Source: Symsagittifera roscoffensis (Eukaryota > Xenacoelomorpha > Acoela > Convolutidae). Taken from it: a stretch of DNA of 64,000 nucleotides. Location of the stretch: contig NC_087066.1 of the NCBI RefSeq assembly GCF_963678635.1, positions 26,813,453-26,877,452 of the forward strand, in the 5' to 3' direction. Under the pieces are notes generated by a model. The model was not told where the DNA came from and made no database searches. It saw only the letters and a program-made list of their open reading frames with translations. Shown one piece after another: positions 33,373 through 46,252 of the stretch (positions within the stretch are counted from its first letter, which is position 1; each line of letters begins with the position of its first letter). The position numbers were made by a program, and so were the translations under genes.

Positions 33373-34509
33373 AGTGTTAACTCAAAATATTCAAACTTTG
33401 TTCTGGAATATGAGTGGAAAATGGGTGGAAGATATTCAAAAAAACCGCAATTGCAAAAGTTTTGTATAAAATTGAGATTCTCATCTCCCAGTGGTGTGGC
33501 GAAAACATGCAAGATGTTCTGTTTATGGAAACAAAAAAGGCTTTAAAAATTTTTATATTTTTTAGAGCGATTTACCAAAAAAATGAGGAAAAATAAAGCA
33601 TTAGTTCGAAAATTTTGATACAAATCCTACCTTTAGCTTTTCTGTTCTTTTTTCTGTATTTAATGGCCAATTAAAAACATCAAATTTCAGCTTTTTCGCA
33701 AATTAAATTGAATAATGAGCAATTTAGGGAAGTAATTGCTTCTTTTTTGAACCTTACTTTGCTTGGTGGGTAAATTTGAGAAAGGAAACTATTCTCAAAA
33801 TAAAGGCAGAATTAAAATAAAGGCGCCGCCTAAAATTGGCGTTTAAAATGGACAACAAAACATCAATGGTCAATTTTCTTCATTTCCTGACTATACTATT
33901 GATGGCACTACAGTCTTAACCACATTCTCTTCTAAATAAGCCCAATTTATTATGTTCAATCTACGTTCGTCTCTCTTCATTTTTCCAATTGTGTTTTCCC
34001 ACAAACGTTTTCCAATTTTCCTTTTTCAGTGCTTTTAGTTAATTTCCTGATTATTTAGACTTTCTTTTGTTTTGTCATCAATAAACTAAAAACAAGTGAA
34101 AGAAAGTTTTTGAATATGGCCAGTTGTCTTGTTTTTGAAGTTGTAATCAAGGGGTTTTCAATGGCATCAAAAATTGAAACACGAACTCCCAATAACTTGA
34201 AAAAAAAATATTACACATCAAAAATATAAACGTTTTTCAGCATTTTTTTCTAGATCAAATATATAATAAATAAATAAATGGAACATCAAAGAAAATAAAT
34301 GAAAATTTTCAGAGTTTTTCAAAAAACACGCCAATTATTAATCAATAATGTATGTTTTGTTCTTTTTGTTTGCCTTGCCAGGTTGCTCAATTTTCTGTTA
34401 TTTACTCTTCGTCTAAAAAGGAAAAGCATAGTAGCGTCATGACGCGCATTGTTCAGTTTCCGTTCCCTAAGGAGTGATTACTTTTATTAATTCTGTCCTC
34501 TCATTTCAG

Positions 34510-34631
34510 GCGACTTAAGGGCCACCAAGACCCGCCAGTATTTTGAGAGGCTCTTCCTTTTTTCGCTTGCCATAATGGAACGCGAATGTCACTTCAAAAT
34601 GGATGGCACGCCATTAAGACTAATGGGCTGA
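34510..34631 (+). other. terminal-exon-like segment, unrecognised
   Basis: After CTCTCATTTCAG a 40-codon frame reads GDLRATKTRQYFERLF then MERECHFKMDGTPLRLMG and a TGA. Codon use is protein-like. It ends about 60 bp before the left edge of the large tandem duplication, so it could be the 3' end of an upstream gene or an orphaned exon of the duplicated gene. No partner exon is found. Confidence 0.3.
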
Positions 34632-34938
34632 TAGATTAGGGAGATATCATTTCTAAGCACTACGTCTTCTGAGAACTTGACACTCAGAAGCTCATTAGTC
34701 AAGTTGCAAACCTCATAAGTCTGCAAATATAAAAAACGGCGAACTTAAATTGCTTAGCTTGTGGCTGTAAAAAATTCATGAGTACATTGCGTTAAGGAAA
34801 CTTACCATAACGATCAAAGTAGTACAGAAACTGAAATTCTTTAATCTTTAGTAGTTAATTCTTGCCAATTTTTTAAAATAAAAAGTCAGAATCTTGCAAT
34901 CAATTTAAACGATATCAATCGGTTCTAGAGGAAATAGA

Positions 34939-35453
34939 AACAAGACTGCTCTTATCAGGGCGAAACCTTGAATGTTCCGACTGCGGTTAACATTTATTAA
35001 AATTTGAAATAAATTTAAAACAAATTGAATGATGATATTTTCAAAAAAAAATTGTTTTTAATTTTTTTCTAAATCATCCTTCATACGCTATGTAACGTAC
35101 AAAGTGATAAACTTTGCATATAAAAAGGTATCAAATATACTAAAGACCACGCCTCAATTCAATTTGGAACGATTTATAATACGGATTAAATTTCCACTCA
35201 CGCGTTTATAGCACTAATATATCCCGCATTAATTGGAAATGGTCCAGATGGCAATCTTTAAAGTCTCATAATTTTACAAAAAATGATCACAGCTAAATAT
35301 CTTTTTAAAATTTGAGCTCAAGACAGCAGTACCCTTCGAATAAAATTTCAGAAAAACTCCGTCAAAACTTGCTATTTCAGAAAATTAAAATTGGACTGGA
35401 GCAAAAATCACCCACAGCACAAAAGTTCGTCACGCTCTTTAAAAGTCCGAACA
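34939..35453 (-). mobile_element. family-1 hairpin element inside copy A
   Basis: It starts AACAAGACTGCTCTTATCAG and GGCGAAACCTTGAATGTTCC (hairpin eroded). It ends AAAAGTCCGAACAA. About 515 bp. The orthologous element in copy B is 43909-44452, so the insertion predates the duplication. Confidence 0.6.
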
Positions 35454-35639
35454 AACAAAAAAATCATGAAACTTGTTGATAAATAAGTTCAAGTGACACA
35501 TGAGACATGAATAAAAAAATTAATAGCAGGATTTTGTTTTGCTGATTTTCATTAGGTAAATAGCGTACATTTCAATTAATGTTTCATTGAAAAGCTTGTG
35601 TAAAAATCGATTTTTTGGTATCCAAAATAAATCTCCGCT

Positions 35640-35905
35640 TACGCGTTAACGGCGCGAAATATATCGCTCGTTATTTGCACAAATTTTCCATTGGCATTGT
35701 TTAAGACCCAAGAACTTCACGAAAAATGATCTGAGGTGAATTTTTTTTCATTTGAGCTCGAAACAACAATACCTTTTGAATGATGCTTAAAACTCCGTCA
35801 AAAATTACTTGTTGAAAACTCGAAATGTGCCCGGAGAAAAAAGCAAAAGCCACCCGAGCACAAATATTTTGTCAATTTTTTCGAAAGTAGTCTGAAAAAA
35901 ATTGT
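35640..35905 (-). repeat. second, partial family-1 element in copy A
   Basis: It contains ACGCGTTAACGGCGCGAAAT, AAATGATCTGAGGTG and CCCGAGCACAAATATT. It matches 44640-44930 in copy B. Confidence 0.5.
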
Positions 35906-36012
35906 AGTGGATGTAAATCGATCAAAAATATACTTCTTTTTAGAGCCGAAATCGATATCGGGAATATTTTTTGATACCGCATATTTACAGCAGTTATTGA
36001 AGAAAAAATTCA

Positions 36013-36255
36013 ATGAAATTGTCAATCATGAAATTTTCAATGACTTTTTTTGTTGAATCTCTGCAACATTTATCCAGAAGAACTTTCTTCACATCATTAC
36101 GCCGCCAAACTCTGTTTTATAACAAAGCCCAAAAAAGCTACATTATTCTATTGCAAAAAATTTTTATTCTGAATTCGACACATCTTTTTCATTGGTTAGT
36201 GGCTCTTGTAGCTAGATTCCAGAGAAAAAATGATGCCTACACAACCTCTGACTAA
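36013..36255 (+). other. small open frame conserved between duplicate copies
   Basis: An 80-codon ATG frame (LQHLSRRTFFTSLRRQTLFY in the middle, ARFQRKNDAYTTSD at the end). Copy B keeps a 79-codon frame (45035-45274) although the two differ near the start. Basic and hydrophobic, no recognisable domain. Retention of frame between such recent duplicates is weak evidence of function. Confidence 0.25.
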
Positions 36256-37044
36256 AAATTGGTGTTCTGCAGTTCACAGACAAACGCGTTTTTTTTCGAT
36301 AAGGCAGAATGCCCTAAAATTTCTTCATTTTCGAGAATTCGTCCTTTTCGTGATTTTTTTTGCTAGATTTCAGAAATGGTCTGTGAATTCAAAATTTGTT
36401 CTTATAATCAGCAAATAAACTATCGATTTAGAAATAAGTTTGCGTAGCTCAATTTTTTTGACAAGTAATATAGAAACAAGAAAAAAACCATCGCCTGCAT
36501 TATCGCCTGAATATTATATGCCTTAGCAAAACTTCAAATGCAGAATTAATTATCTCAATTAACGATCTAATTGTTAAAATGACTAAAATTAGTTTTCGAA
36601 ATAAAAAGGTATGAGATTTAAATGAGGAAACTTTTCTTGTGTTTTACGCGTCAGTTTTATTTGTCTTAAAAATATAAAAAAAGGAAATTGAGAGAGTATG
36701 AAAATAAAAGGGGTGATTGTTAAATTTATATAAGCAAAGTGTTTCAAACTTCAAGAAGATTTACCTATTAATTAGTTTCAGGGAAATGTTCCGGTCATGG
36801 CCGAGTTAAGACCCTTGCAATTTTCAACTGAAGCTATCAATCACAATACGGCGGCCGATCCACCAGACCGCGTATACGATCACTTCCCCATGCAATACTT
36901 CATCGGCTCCTTGGCCTAGTGGTAACGCACCCGACACCGCAACGCAAAGCAAGTCTCCAGTAAGCTTCTACAGCAAGCTTCTCACGCAAAGCAAGTCTCC
37001 AGAAAATCTTCTATTCTCTGCGCAACGTGCACCAAGTCAATTGG

Positions 37045-37856
37045 CAACTCACACGTTCTCTGCTGCTATTCATGCAAGCAGTCCCTGCACTGGACCGCGA
37101 AGTGTACCGGCTTCGACGAAGACGTTTTGAAGTCGCTCCCGAAAATACGCAAAAATATTCTGCTCATTTGTGACAAATGCATCAAGAATGGACACAAAGA
37201 GCTCCAACGAAGCTGAACGACTGCTTATCTTTTCCAGAGCACAAAAACTCTCCAAAAAAGCATGAAGAAGAAATGTTGAATCAGATTGTTTCACTAGCCA
37301 AGATTGTGCAGAATACTCTGCTGTTAGAGAGCCAGATAACCAAACTAGAGACTTCTATCGCCAGCTTCGAAAGCAAAAGCCAGTCTGTGACGCACGCTTC
37401 TCATGGTGCACCGACGATTGATGTGGGTGTTTGTTTGCGAATTGATGGTATCCCCGAACAGAAGAAAGCAAATGTGAGTCCGGCCAAACTACTAGAGAAC
37501 GAGGACTTAGCGATTATGAGTATATTCAACTTTCTTGGCGAGAACCCAACCTTGGTCGACCACAGAAGAATCGGAAAATGGAATCCAAACAGAACCAGAA
37601 CAAAGTCAAAGGGGGATCGAATCTCGAAACAAGAAAACCTATAGCAAAAAGCAGAGATCTCAAAGAGCTCGACAAGTTCGGAACCAAAGTTTACATGAAG
37701 CGAGTCCTAACAACGGAACAGAAAAAAGTCGAAGATGCGTTACTAAAGAAGCGGAGAGAACTTATAGGTGAAGGCGAAAACCGGAATGACTTGAAAAAAG
37801 TGAAGTCACAGCTTCTACTCAATGGTGAAGTTGTGCACGTTGAGCTTGAAAATTGA
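37045..37856 (+). pseudogene. LINE ORF1-like, zinc-finger and coiled part
   Basis: One frame gives CYSCKQSLHWTAKCTGFDED, later LICDKCIKNGHKELQ: C-x2-C, H-x3-C, then C-x2-C, the PHD-like finger often seen in ORF1 of CR1/L2-type LINEs. Downstream, in two other frames, are a helical segment (QIVSLAKIVQNTLLLESQI) and a basic C-terminal part (VKSQLLLNGEVVHVELEN). At least two frame changes make it non-functional. The product would be a nucleic-acid-binding chaperone of the element. Confidence 0.55.
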
Positions 37857-40732
37857 CGCGTGCACTTCACCAGAGGTCTAACGCTCAACGAAAGGAGCAT
37901 CTTCTCTCTTGAGAGACGGTGCTCTTTCTCGAAGCTTTTAAAGCTCACTGCTCACGATATAATATGCATAACTGAAACTTGGCTAATTTCAGAAATTCCA
38001 GACTGCACTATTTGCACCATCCTACGATTTCATAAAGAAAGACAGGCCAACAAAAAAGTGGTTCGACGAGTCACGGAGGTGTGCTGTTGGCATCAGACGA
38101 GGCATCCACTTTGAAGAAAAGCAACTTCCGGAAAAGTTCATTGCTGTGGATGTCGTCTGTGGCACGGTCCAGATTAACTCAGTTAAATTTTTTATCGTCG
38201 TTTTGTACTCCCCGCCAAACGGAAGCAAATATAGACAATCAGCAGAGCTCATTTGAGATCTCGATGAGTACTGCCTCCTGGCAAGCATATCAGCTGAATG
38301 CAACGCCTTTCTATTAGCAGGCGATCTGAACCTGAAGTTGACATCATGGAACTCGTTTGAGAGCAACGACTCCTATGAGCAAAAAGTCCTCGACGGCATT
38401 ATGGCAGCAGGCATGTGGCAGTATAAAAACTTCCCAACTTGTGGTAGCAACACACCCAACGTCTTTCTCAGCAACAGCGCGGACTTTATTTTACATGTCG
38501 AAGAAGATGAACGCTACCGTGAGTTCTCTGATCATAGAGCTTGTATGATCACACTCAATGATCAGATAAACGCTCCACTAACTGGTTTCCCAGAAAAAAG
38601 GTTCAGTTTCTGCCGCGCCGACTACCCCAAACTGAACGACTTGATTGTTTCGCAGCCTTTCAAGGGCCATTGCTGGAGTAACCCGGATGTGCTGCTAGCC
38701 GAATGGTACGAGTGGCTACATAAGCTCATGACTACAGCTATCCCGGTTTAAAATCTTCATCGGCAAAGCATTCCACCGTGGATCACCAGTGAAACTTCTC
38801 ACTGTATATAAATATTGAAAACAAAGCACTGTGCTCACAGCAAGAAACCTGGAGCAGCAATTACAGCAAAAATAGTCCCGTTGGAGAAGGAGCTAGCTGA
38901 GAAGTGAGATCAAGACAGAAACGATTATGAAGCTGCCCTGTTCCAGTCAGGGGACAGCAAACGTCTCTTCAAGTATTTCAAAAGCCTTCGAAAGAGCGGG
39001 ACGCCTATTCCAGCGAGAGTGTCATACGCGGGCAGCCACGCTCAAACACCGAGAGGAAAAGTCGACTTATTTAATGCATTCTTCGAGTCCGTGTACATCA
39101 AATCTACCAAATACAAACAACTAGAAGGTCCAGAACCGGAACAATCGATCAGTGAACAAGCATTCAGCGAAAAAATGGTTGTCAGACTCACAAAGAACTT
39201 GGACGTTGCCAAGTCCAAAGGCATCGACAATATACCAAATGAGCTTCTCAAAGAGACTCCTGCTCTAGCCAAATCAATGGCCAGTTTGTTCAGAAAAGGC
39301 CTCCAGCTCGGGGAATTTCCAAGTCTGTGGAAAAACGGAGTCGCTGTACTCTTCGCCAAAAAGGGGACCGGAGAAAAGCAGAGAACTACAGGCAAATTAC
39401 GTTGCTCAGCAATGTGAGCAAAGTTTTTGAACGGTGCATCTTCATCTTCAATGCACTGTACAAGCTTGTGGAGCCGCTTCTGCAAAATCAAAGTGGTTTC
39501 AGAAAAGAGCATTCTACAGTGTCTGAGCTACTAGTTTTACTGGATGATGTTTATAAAGGCTTGGATGAGAACAAAGATGTCTGCTCAGTATACATTGATC
39601 TGGAAAAGGCCTTCGATAAAGTTGATCATGGAATACTCATGAGCAAATTTGGAAAATCGGTGTCCGCGGCAAGCTACTGAACCTTATTGAAAGCTATCTC
39701 AGTAACAGGATAGTGACAACCAGAGTCGACGGCGCCACGTCGAAACCAATCAATGTTCTTAGTGGAGTTCTTCGAGGCTCCATTCTTGGTCCTTTACTGA
39801 TCCTTGTATACCTAATTGACCTACTGGATGCCGTTAAACATAGGTTACCCCACCGTTTTGCTGATGATACAAAGCTTCTTTTCAGGAACTGTAGTATCAC
39901 ACAGATACAAGAAGATGTGGACTTTCTGGTCGACTGGGCCATTGAAAATAGACGTTCTTTCAACTGCAGCAAAACAGTACTGCTCAATTTCAACGGTGAC
40001 TGTGTTAGCATTGAAGTAGCCGGCACGCAAATAACTCAAAGCAAACTCCAAAAAGATCTCGGACTCACGTTATCGAACAAGCTCGCCTGGACTGATCACG
40101 TAACTTTAGTGATATCTAAAGCCTCCCGTGTATTCTAGATGGTAAGAAACAACTGTTCGGTCTATACTCACAGCTCCTCAAAACTTTGTTTGTATAAGAG
40201 CATGATCCTTCCCATCATTACTTATTGCTCGACCTGCTGGTTTCCTAATAGAACAGACATAGAAAGAATCGAAAACCTATAACGACGAATTACCAAGTGG
40301 GTTGTTAGCTCATATAATCCTGACGACTATCCATCGATACTGAAGTTCTTGAACCTTTTGCCTATCAGCTTATACACTGAACTCTGCGACCTTTTAGCTT
40401 TCTCAGAGGTTTTATGCGGTTTCATTTCTATTGACTGGACACAGCATCTGAAGATCAGAAGTGCTACAACTCTACGATCGGACACTCACGTTCTCTTTGT
40501 TGAACCAAAGCTGAGTAAAGAAAAACTGAGTAATAACTTTTGGTACAGAAGTGCTAAATCTGCTAATTGTCCGCACCTTTACAACATCGACGTGTGGGAT
40601 ATCATCGGCCTCAAAGCCAAACTTCTCAAACTGATGTGGCATCATGTAGAACACACCTACAACGAATACAACAAGTGCATTGGGAGGCTTTTCTGCCTCT
40701 GTTCGAAATGCAGAGCAACTGGTCGACTTTAA
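37857..40732 (+). pseudogene. LINE ORF2: AP-type endonuclease and reverse transcriptase
   Basis: The endonuclease part has DIICITETWL, VVLYSPPNGS, LLAGDLNLKL and SDHRA (about 38527), the usual EEP-nuclease landmarks, though spread over three frames. The reverse transcriptase follows: AKSKGIDNIPNELLK, NYRQITLLSNVSKVFE, QSGFRKEHSTVSELL, YIDLEKAFDKVDHG, and FADDTKLL at 39857-39880 with both catalytic Asp residues. Then comes a C-terminal tail with LPISLYTELCDL and a closing Cys cluster (CLCSKCRATGRL) before TAA at 40730. Frame changes (near 38090, 39400, 39660) and stops (about 40136) show it is dead. Confidence 0.8.
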
Positions 40733-41345
40733 ACGGAATTTTATATTCCTTCATTGTTTCTATAATTCAAAGTTTTCAAAATAATCATTAAAAAATTTGT
40801 TTGTTCCATTAGGAATTAATTTTGGAATCCACTGAGGAACTCTGGAATCTAATGACATTATGCGAAAGGCAGCAAAAAAATGAAAAGTTACTGTATAGTT
40901 TACTAACAGATGCTGAAATCTTACTAAGTTTAATGGAAATATCTTTAATTGGCTGTCAGTGATCTTTGATGAACTTATCTGTGGAGTCAAAAACAAGCAT
41001 GGCTCTGTATTTGTCTTTAAATTCCAGGTGGGCATCGTGTTCCAGCTAATTGCCTTCTAGTCAAAGTCGCCCAGTTTTTCAGCAATTATCTATTGAAATC
41101 CAATTCATCGATCGTTTGTGGAATCGGTTTCAATTCAATTTTTACGAAATATAGATATCATGTCACAAACTATCACCAAAGTAACCGAGCATGGAGTTTG
41201 AATGATTCTTGTATTACATTTTTTGCTTGCAAGTAAGAATCTTCTCGAATTTTACAACCTAAATTGAGGAAAGTAAAATTGAAAGAACGCTTTACTTAAC
41301 AGATATTTCATGTGAACTTCCAGAGCTGCTAAAAAATTTTGTTGC

Positions 41346-43668
41346 CTATTCAAATAAAAAATTTGAGTTTTAAGAACAGAGCATGACTTTTTTGAGTATT
41401 TTCTTATAATCTTGATCAAAATTTCAGGTTCAAACGTCTGCGTCAAAACTAGTTTCTTCTACATTTTCACAAAAGCCTTAAAATTTTGAATCTCAAAACT
41501 ATTGAAACAAAAAGAAATTAAGAACATTGAAAAACATGTTTACATTCAAATAACTATACCCAAACCTAAACAAGAGCAAAAAATATTTTAACAACATCAG
41601 TTATTGATGCATCTACGTTTTAAAGCAAAAAAAACTTGGAAAAAACTTAGTTTTTAGATATGCTGTTTATCTTTGCATAATCAGGTTGTATCCAGACTAA
41701 AAAAAACAAGTTCAAGGGATTTTTCAAATTGAAGCTCTTTTAGTCTTGATGTGGAACTCTATTGAAAGTTTCCAAATAGTTCACGTGATTTCGAAATAAA
41801 AACAGCACGAGCATTTTTATTAGATTTCTCTGCAGGCGTTGGGAAAATTCAGTGCAGCTCGCCTAACAGCTGGGCGCTCTTAACATCAGTTCCAATAATA
41901 GCTTGTACTTTCGCAGCCCATTGCTGCTGATCAAAATTTTAGCAGAATTTTGTAAATATCTCGGATGCCAACTCTTTCTAAAATACGAAATTAGGACAAA
42001 AGTTTGATTCCCAGGTAGCAATTTTCTGACCATGATTCGGAATAATTTGGGCATACGTAGGGTCATTGGGCTGCAAAAGCCTGAGCAAAAAATCTTAAAA
42101 GTATGTATGAGCTATATTTTTTCTGTGCCAACGATGGCTCGCAAATGTTGGCTGATCGCTCTTTCAGAATTGTGCAACTCAAAATTAGAAAATCCGGACT
42201 ACAAGGAAGTTTTAAGCTGTGGATTCTCAAAAATGAATCGAACTGACTCGACTCTGGTGCAATTCTGAAAGTGAAAATTTTTAATAATTAATAACTAGAA
42301 TAATGAAGCAGAACTGATTATTTGAGACCACCGAGTTTTCTGGACGGCCGAGTTGACTGAAATGAGGTCTACAATTTTATTCCAGGATTATACGGTCGAG
42401 ATCTCTGGATGCAGTTTTTGCTACTTTGATTTAGTTGTGTCCAAAGTTTCGTCACTCTCCTGGTGCGCGCGAGTTGTATCCAGACTTACACGCAAACCTC
42501 AGCCCAGCTACTTTACTAATAAAAACTTGTGTCTTTTCTTTCTTTGTCGATTTTGTCGGGAAAATTTTTAAACCACAAGTCGAGATTTTTTTGGAACTTT
42601 GAACACACGTTAAACAACCACGGTTTTTTACAGCTACAAAAAAAACTTCTCTACTGTTTTGATGTGCATGCTATATTTTGGATTAATCATTATAGTAATA
42701 CAGCAATGTTCAAATCTTACGAATACTTGCTTGCAGAAGCACACAATACAATCAGGTGAGCATAAAAAACTTAAATAAATTTAATTTTTTATTCCTGGAA
42801 CTGTTGATAATATATTGATTAACTTGGGTTATTGAAAGTGCAGGAGCTATACATCTCGCCACATCTGAGACATCTCAATATTGACAAAAACACAAATAAA
42901 ATGGCTCACAAATAATTTGGCTCACATGAAAATTGATTGTTGTGAAACAAACATAATGAGAATTTTTCAGGCTTGTTTCGCTCGAGCTGCAGCATAAGCT
43001 CAAATTGGACCTGGACTCCAAATCAGCCGATGATCAGGACTCCGATCACCAGAAACTATTCATAGAAAGGGATCTTCTTAACAACCTCTCGATTTTCTAA
43101 TTGAAATTGATAGTGAAGTGACAATACTGTCCGCATCTCTATCGAAAGAGCGGTGGTTGGAAGCTCATCGTGATCTCTACATAATGAGCGAGACCAGTCT
43201 CAGCCCAAAAATTGAATTAAAAAGATTTGCTGGTACTTCCTAAGCAGGAGCACAATCGGTGGCTCTGTGAAGACTTGAACAACTCGTTTGTTTTGGCGTT
43301 TTCGCCGAGAAGAAATGATTTCATGACAAGAGTTAAGGGGGGGGGGGAGTTTCTAAAAAATGGGGAGGGAGTGAGGAACATTAGCGCATTCATTAAGTCT
43401 CTCTGCTATCATCAGTTTTACATTTGAGTCATGTAAGGAAGGGTGCCACTAATTTATAAATAAATTGTATGGGGTTGTTAAGTGTGATCTGCTAACAGTC
43501 GTAAATACCCGATCACTGTCGAGAACATCGAATTTCGGTTCCGAGGTCCCAAACCACGACGATGACGACGACGAAGTAGTCTCTGTTTTTTCGTGTGATT
43601 TTGAGTTCGAAATCGTGGCCTGCAGTTCTACTTCTGGTTTGCACCTGTTCGACTATGGGGGAATTATT
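41346..43668 (+). pseudogene. exon pieces of an unrecognised gene, truncated copy A
   Basis: Exon-like segments, all repeated in copy B: about 41875-42007 (SNNSLYFRSPLLLIKILAEF); 42032-42268; 42387-42540 after TTTTATTCCAG; 42700-42755 (MFKSYEYLLAEAHNTIR, donor GTGAGC) joined in phase to 42971-43100 (LVSLELQHKLKLDLDSKSAD); 43100-43430 in two further frames (EVTILSASLSKERW; EHNRWLCEDLNNSFVLAF); and 43499-43668. The last is cut at the duplication breakpoint, so this copy cannot encode the full C-terminus. It also has an extra base relative to copy B in the Asp-rich tract (about 43550-43560). Products are not recognisable; strands and helices alternate as in a beta-propeller plus linker, but that is only an impression. 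Confidence 0.45.
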
Positions 43669-43908
43669 AGTCAAGTTGCAAACCTCATAAGTCTGCAAAT
43701 ATAAAAAACGGCGAACTTAAATTGCTTAGCTTGTGGTTGTGAAAAATTCATGAGTACATTTTGTTAAGGAAACTTACCATAACGATCAAAGTAGTACAGA
43801 AACTGAACTTCTCTAATCTTTAGTAGTTAGTTCTTGTCAATTTTTCCAATAAAAAGTCAGAATCTTGCAATCAATTTAAACGATATCAATCGGTTCTAGA
43901 GGAAATAG

Positions 43909-44452
43909 AAACAAGAATGCTCGTATCAGGGCGAAAATTTGAACGTTCCGACTGCGTTTAACATTTATCAAAATTTGAAATAAATTTAAAACAAATTGAA
44001 TGATGATATTTTCAAAAAAAAACTTGGAAAATTTCCAAAAAAAAATTGTTTGTATTTTTTTTTAAATCATCCTTCATACGTTATGTAACGTACAAAGTCA
44101 TAAACTTTGCATATAAAAAGGTATTAAACATAGCAAAAACCACGCCTCAACCCAATTTGAAACGATTTATCATACGGATTAAATTTCCACACACGCGTTT
44201 ATAGCACTAATATATCCCGCATTGATTGTCCCAAAGGGGCTAGATGGCAATCTTTAAAGTCTCATAATTTTACAAAAAATGAGCACAACTGAATATCTTT
44301 TTAAAATTTGAGCTCTGGATAGCAGTACCTTTTGAATAAAATTTTTAAAAAAATCCGTCAAAATTTGCTATTTAGAAAGTTAAAATTGGACTGGAGCAAA
44401 AAAATCACCCAGGGCACAAATATTTCGTCACGCTCTTTAAAAGTCGGAACAA
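43909..44452 (-). mobile_element. family-1 hairpin element inside copy B
   Basis: It starts AACAAGAATGCTCGTATCAG and ends AAAAGTCGGAACAA. It is the duplicate of 34939-35453. Confidence 0.6.
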
Positions 44453-44639
44453 ACAAAAAAATCATAAAACTTGTTGATAAATAAGTTCATGTGACTCATG
44501 AGACATGTATAAAAAATAAATAGCAGGATTTTTTTTGCTGATTTTCATTAGGTAAATAGCGTACAGTTCAAATAATGTTTCATTAAAAAGCTTGTGTAAA
44601 ATTCGATTTTTTGGTATCCACATACCAAAACCATAAGAA

Positions 44640-44930
44640 AATTAAATCTCTGTTTACGCGTTAACGGCGCGAAATATATCGCGCATTAATTATCTAAAAT
44701 TTCTATTGGCATTGTTTAAGACCCAAGAACTTTACGAAAATTGATCTGAAGAGAAATTGTTTTTTTTTCATTTGAGCTCGAAACAACAATACATTTTGAA
44801 TGATGCTTGAATTTCCGTCAAAAAATACTTGTTGAAAACTCGAAATGTGACCGGAGAAAAAAGCAAAAGCCACCCGAGCACGAATTTTTTCCCATTTTTT
44901 TTTGGAAAATAGTCGGAAAAAAACTGGAGC
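44640..44930 (-). repeat. second, partial family-1 element in copy B
   Basis: It contains ACGCGTTAACGGCGCGAAAT and CACCCGAGCACGAAT. It is the duplicate of 35640-35905. Confidence 0.5.
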
Positions 44931-45034
44931 GGATCTATATCGATCAAAAATATACTTCTTCTCAGAGCCGAAATCGATACCGGGAACATTTTTTGATACC
45001 GCATATTTACAGCAGTTATTGAACAAAAAACTCA

Positions 45035-45274
45035 ATGAGATTGTCAATCATAAAACTTTCAATCATTTATGTTGAATCTCTGCAGCATTTATCCAGAAGA
45101 ACTTTCTTCACATCATTACGCCGCCAAACGCTGTTTTATAACAAAGCCCAAAAAAGCTACATTATTCTATTGAAAAACATGTTGATTCTGAATTCGACAC
45201 ATCTTTTTCTTTCGTTAGTGGTTCTTGTAGCTAGATTCCAGAGACAAAATGATGCCTACACAACCTCTGACTAA
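45035..45274 (+). other. small conserved open frame, copy B
   Basis: A 79-codon counterpart of 36013-36255. The middle and end are nearly identical; the first ten residues differ in sequence and length without breaking the frame. Confidence 0.25.
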
Positions 45275-46252
45275 AAATTTGGTGTTCTGCAGTTCACAGA
45301 CAACCGCGGTTTTTTCGATAAGGCAGAATGCCCTAAAAATATCTTCATTTTCGAGATTTCTTCTTTTTCGTGATTTTTTTTGCTAGATTTTAGAAATGGT
45401 CTGTGAATTCAGAATCTGTTCTTATAATCAGCAAATGAACTATCGAATTAGAAATAAACTTGCGTAGCGCAATTTTTTTGACAAGTAATATAGAAACAAG
45501 ATAAACCATCGTCTGCGTTATCGCCTGAATATTATATGCCGTAGCAAAATTTCGAATGCGGAATTAATTATCTCAATTGACGCTCTAATTGTTTAAAAGG
45601 CTAAAGTTAGGTTTCGAAATAAAAAGGTATGAGATTTAAAAGAGGAAATTTTTCTTGTGTTTTACACGTCAGTTTCATTTGTCTTAAAAATATAAAAAAG
45701 AGGAAATTGAGAAAGTATGAAAATAAAAGGGGGTGATTGTTAAACTTATATAAGCAAATCGTTTCAAACTTCAAAAAGATTTACCTATTAATTAGTTTCA
45801 GGGAAAAGTCCCTGTCAGGGCCGAGTTAAAACCCTTTGCGAATTTCAACTGAAGCTATCAATCTCAATACGGCAACCGATCGACCAGACCGCGTATACGA
45901 TCAACTCCCAACGCAATACTTCATCGGCTCTGCCTAAAATTTTGAGTTTTAAGAACATAGCATGACTTTTTGAGTATTTACATATAATCTTGATCAAGTT
46001 TTCATGTTCAAACGTCTGCGTCAAAACTAATTTCTTCTACATTTTCACAAAAGCCTTAAATTTTTTTTTATCTCAAAACTATTGAAAAAAAAAGAAATTA
46101 AGAACATTGAAAAACATGTTTACATTCAAGTAACTATACCCAAACCTAAACAAGAGCAAAAAATATTTTAAAAACAAAAGTTACTGATGCATCTATGTTT
46201 TAAAGCAAAAAAAAATCGGAATAAACTTAGTTTTTAGATATGCTGTTTATCT

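Larger units (their letters stand above)
31561..34509. other. gene-poor interval
   Basis: Nothing coding is firmly seen. It holds a family-1 terminus (about 32865-32920) and a 17-bp-type tandem repeat (33282-33372). Confidence 0.4.
36913..41345 (+). mobile_element. decayed non-LTR retrotransposon (LINE, CR1/L2-like)
   Basis: This segment is present in copy A and absent at the matching point of copy B (CTTCATCGGCTC followed there by TGCCTAAAATTTTGAG). It carries an ORF1 with a Cys/His finger and an ORF2 with endonuclease and reverse transcriptase. Its left end, CTTGGCCTAGTGGTAACGC, resembles a tRNA A box. The final 600 bases are non-coding. Clean target duplications are not visible. Copy B may therefore have lost it instead of copy A gaining it. 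Confidence 0.75.
34694..43668 (+). repeat. tandem duplication, left copy (A), with LINE-containing insert
   Basis: It begins ATTAGTCAAGTTGCAAACCT and, apart from the segment 36913-41345, matches copy B (43666-48244) throughout at high identity by eye. The right edge is GGGGGAATTATT, where copy A is joined to the start of copy B, cutting a coding exon. Confidence 0.85.
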
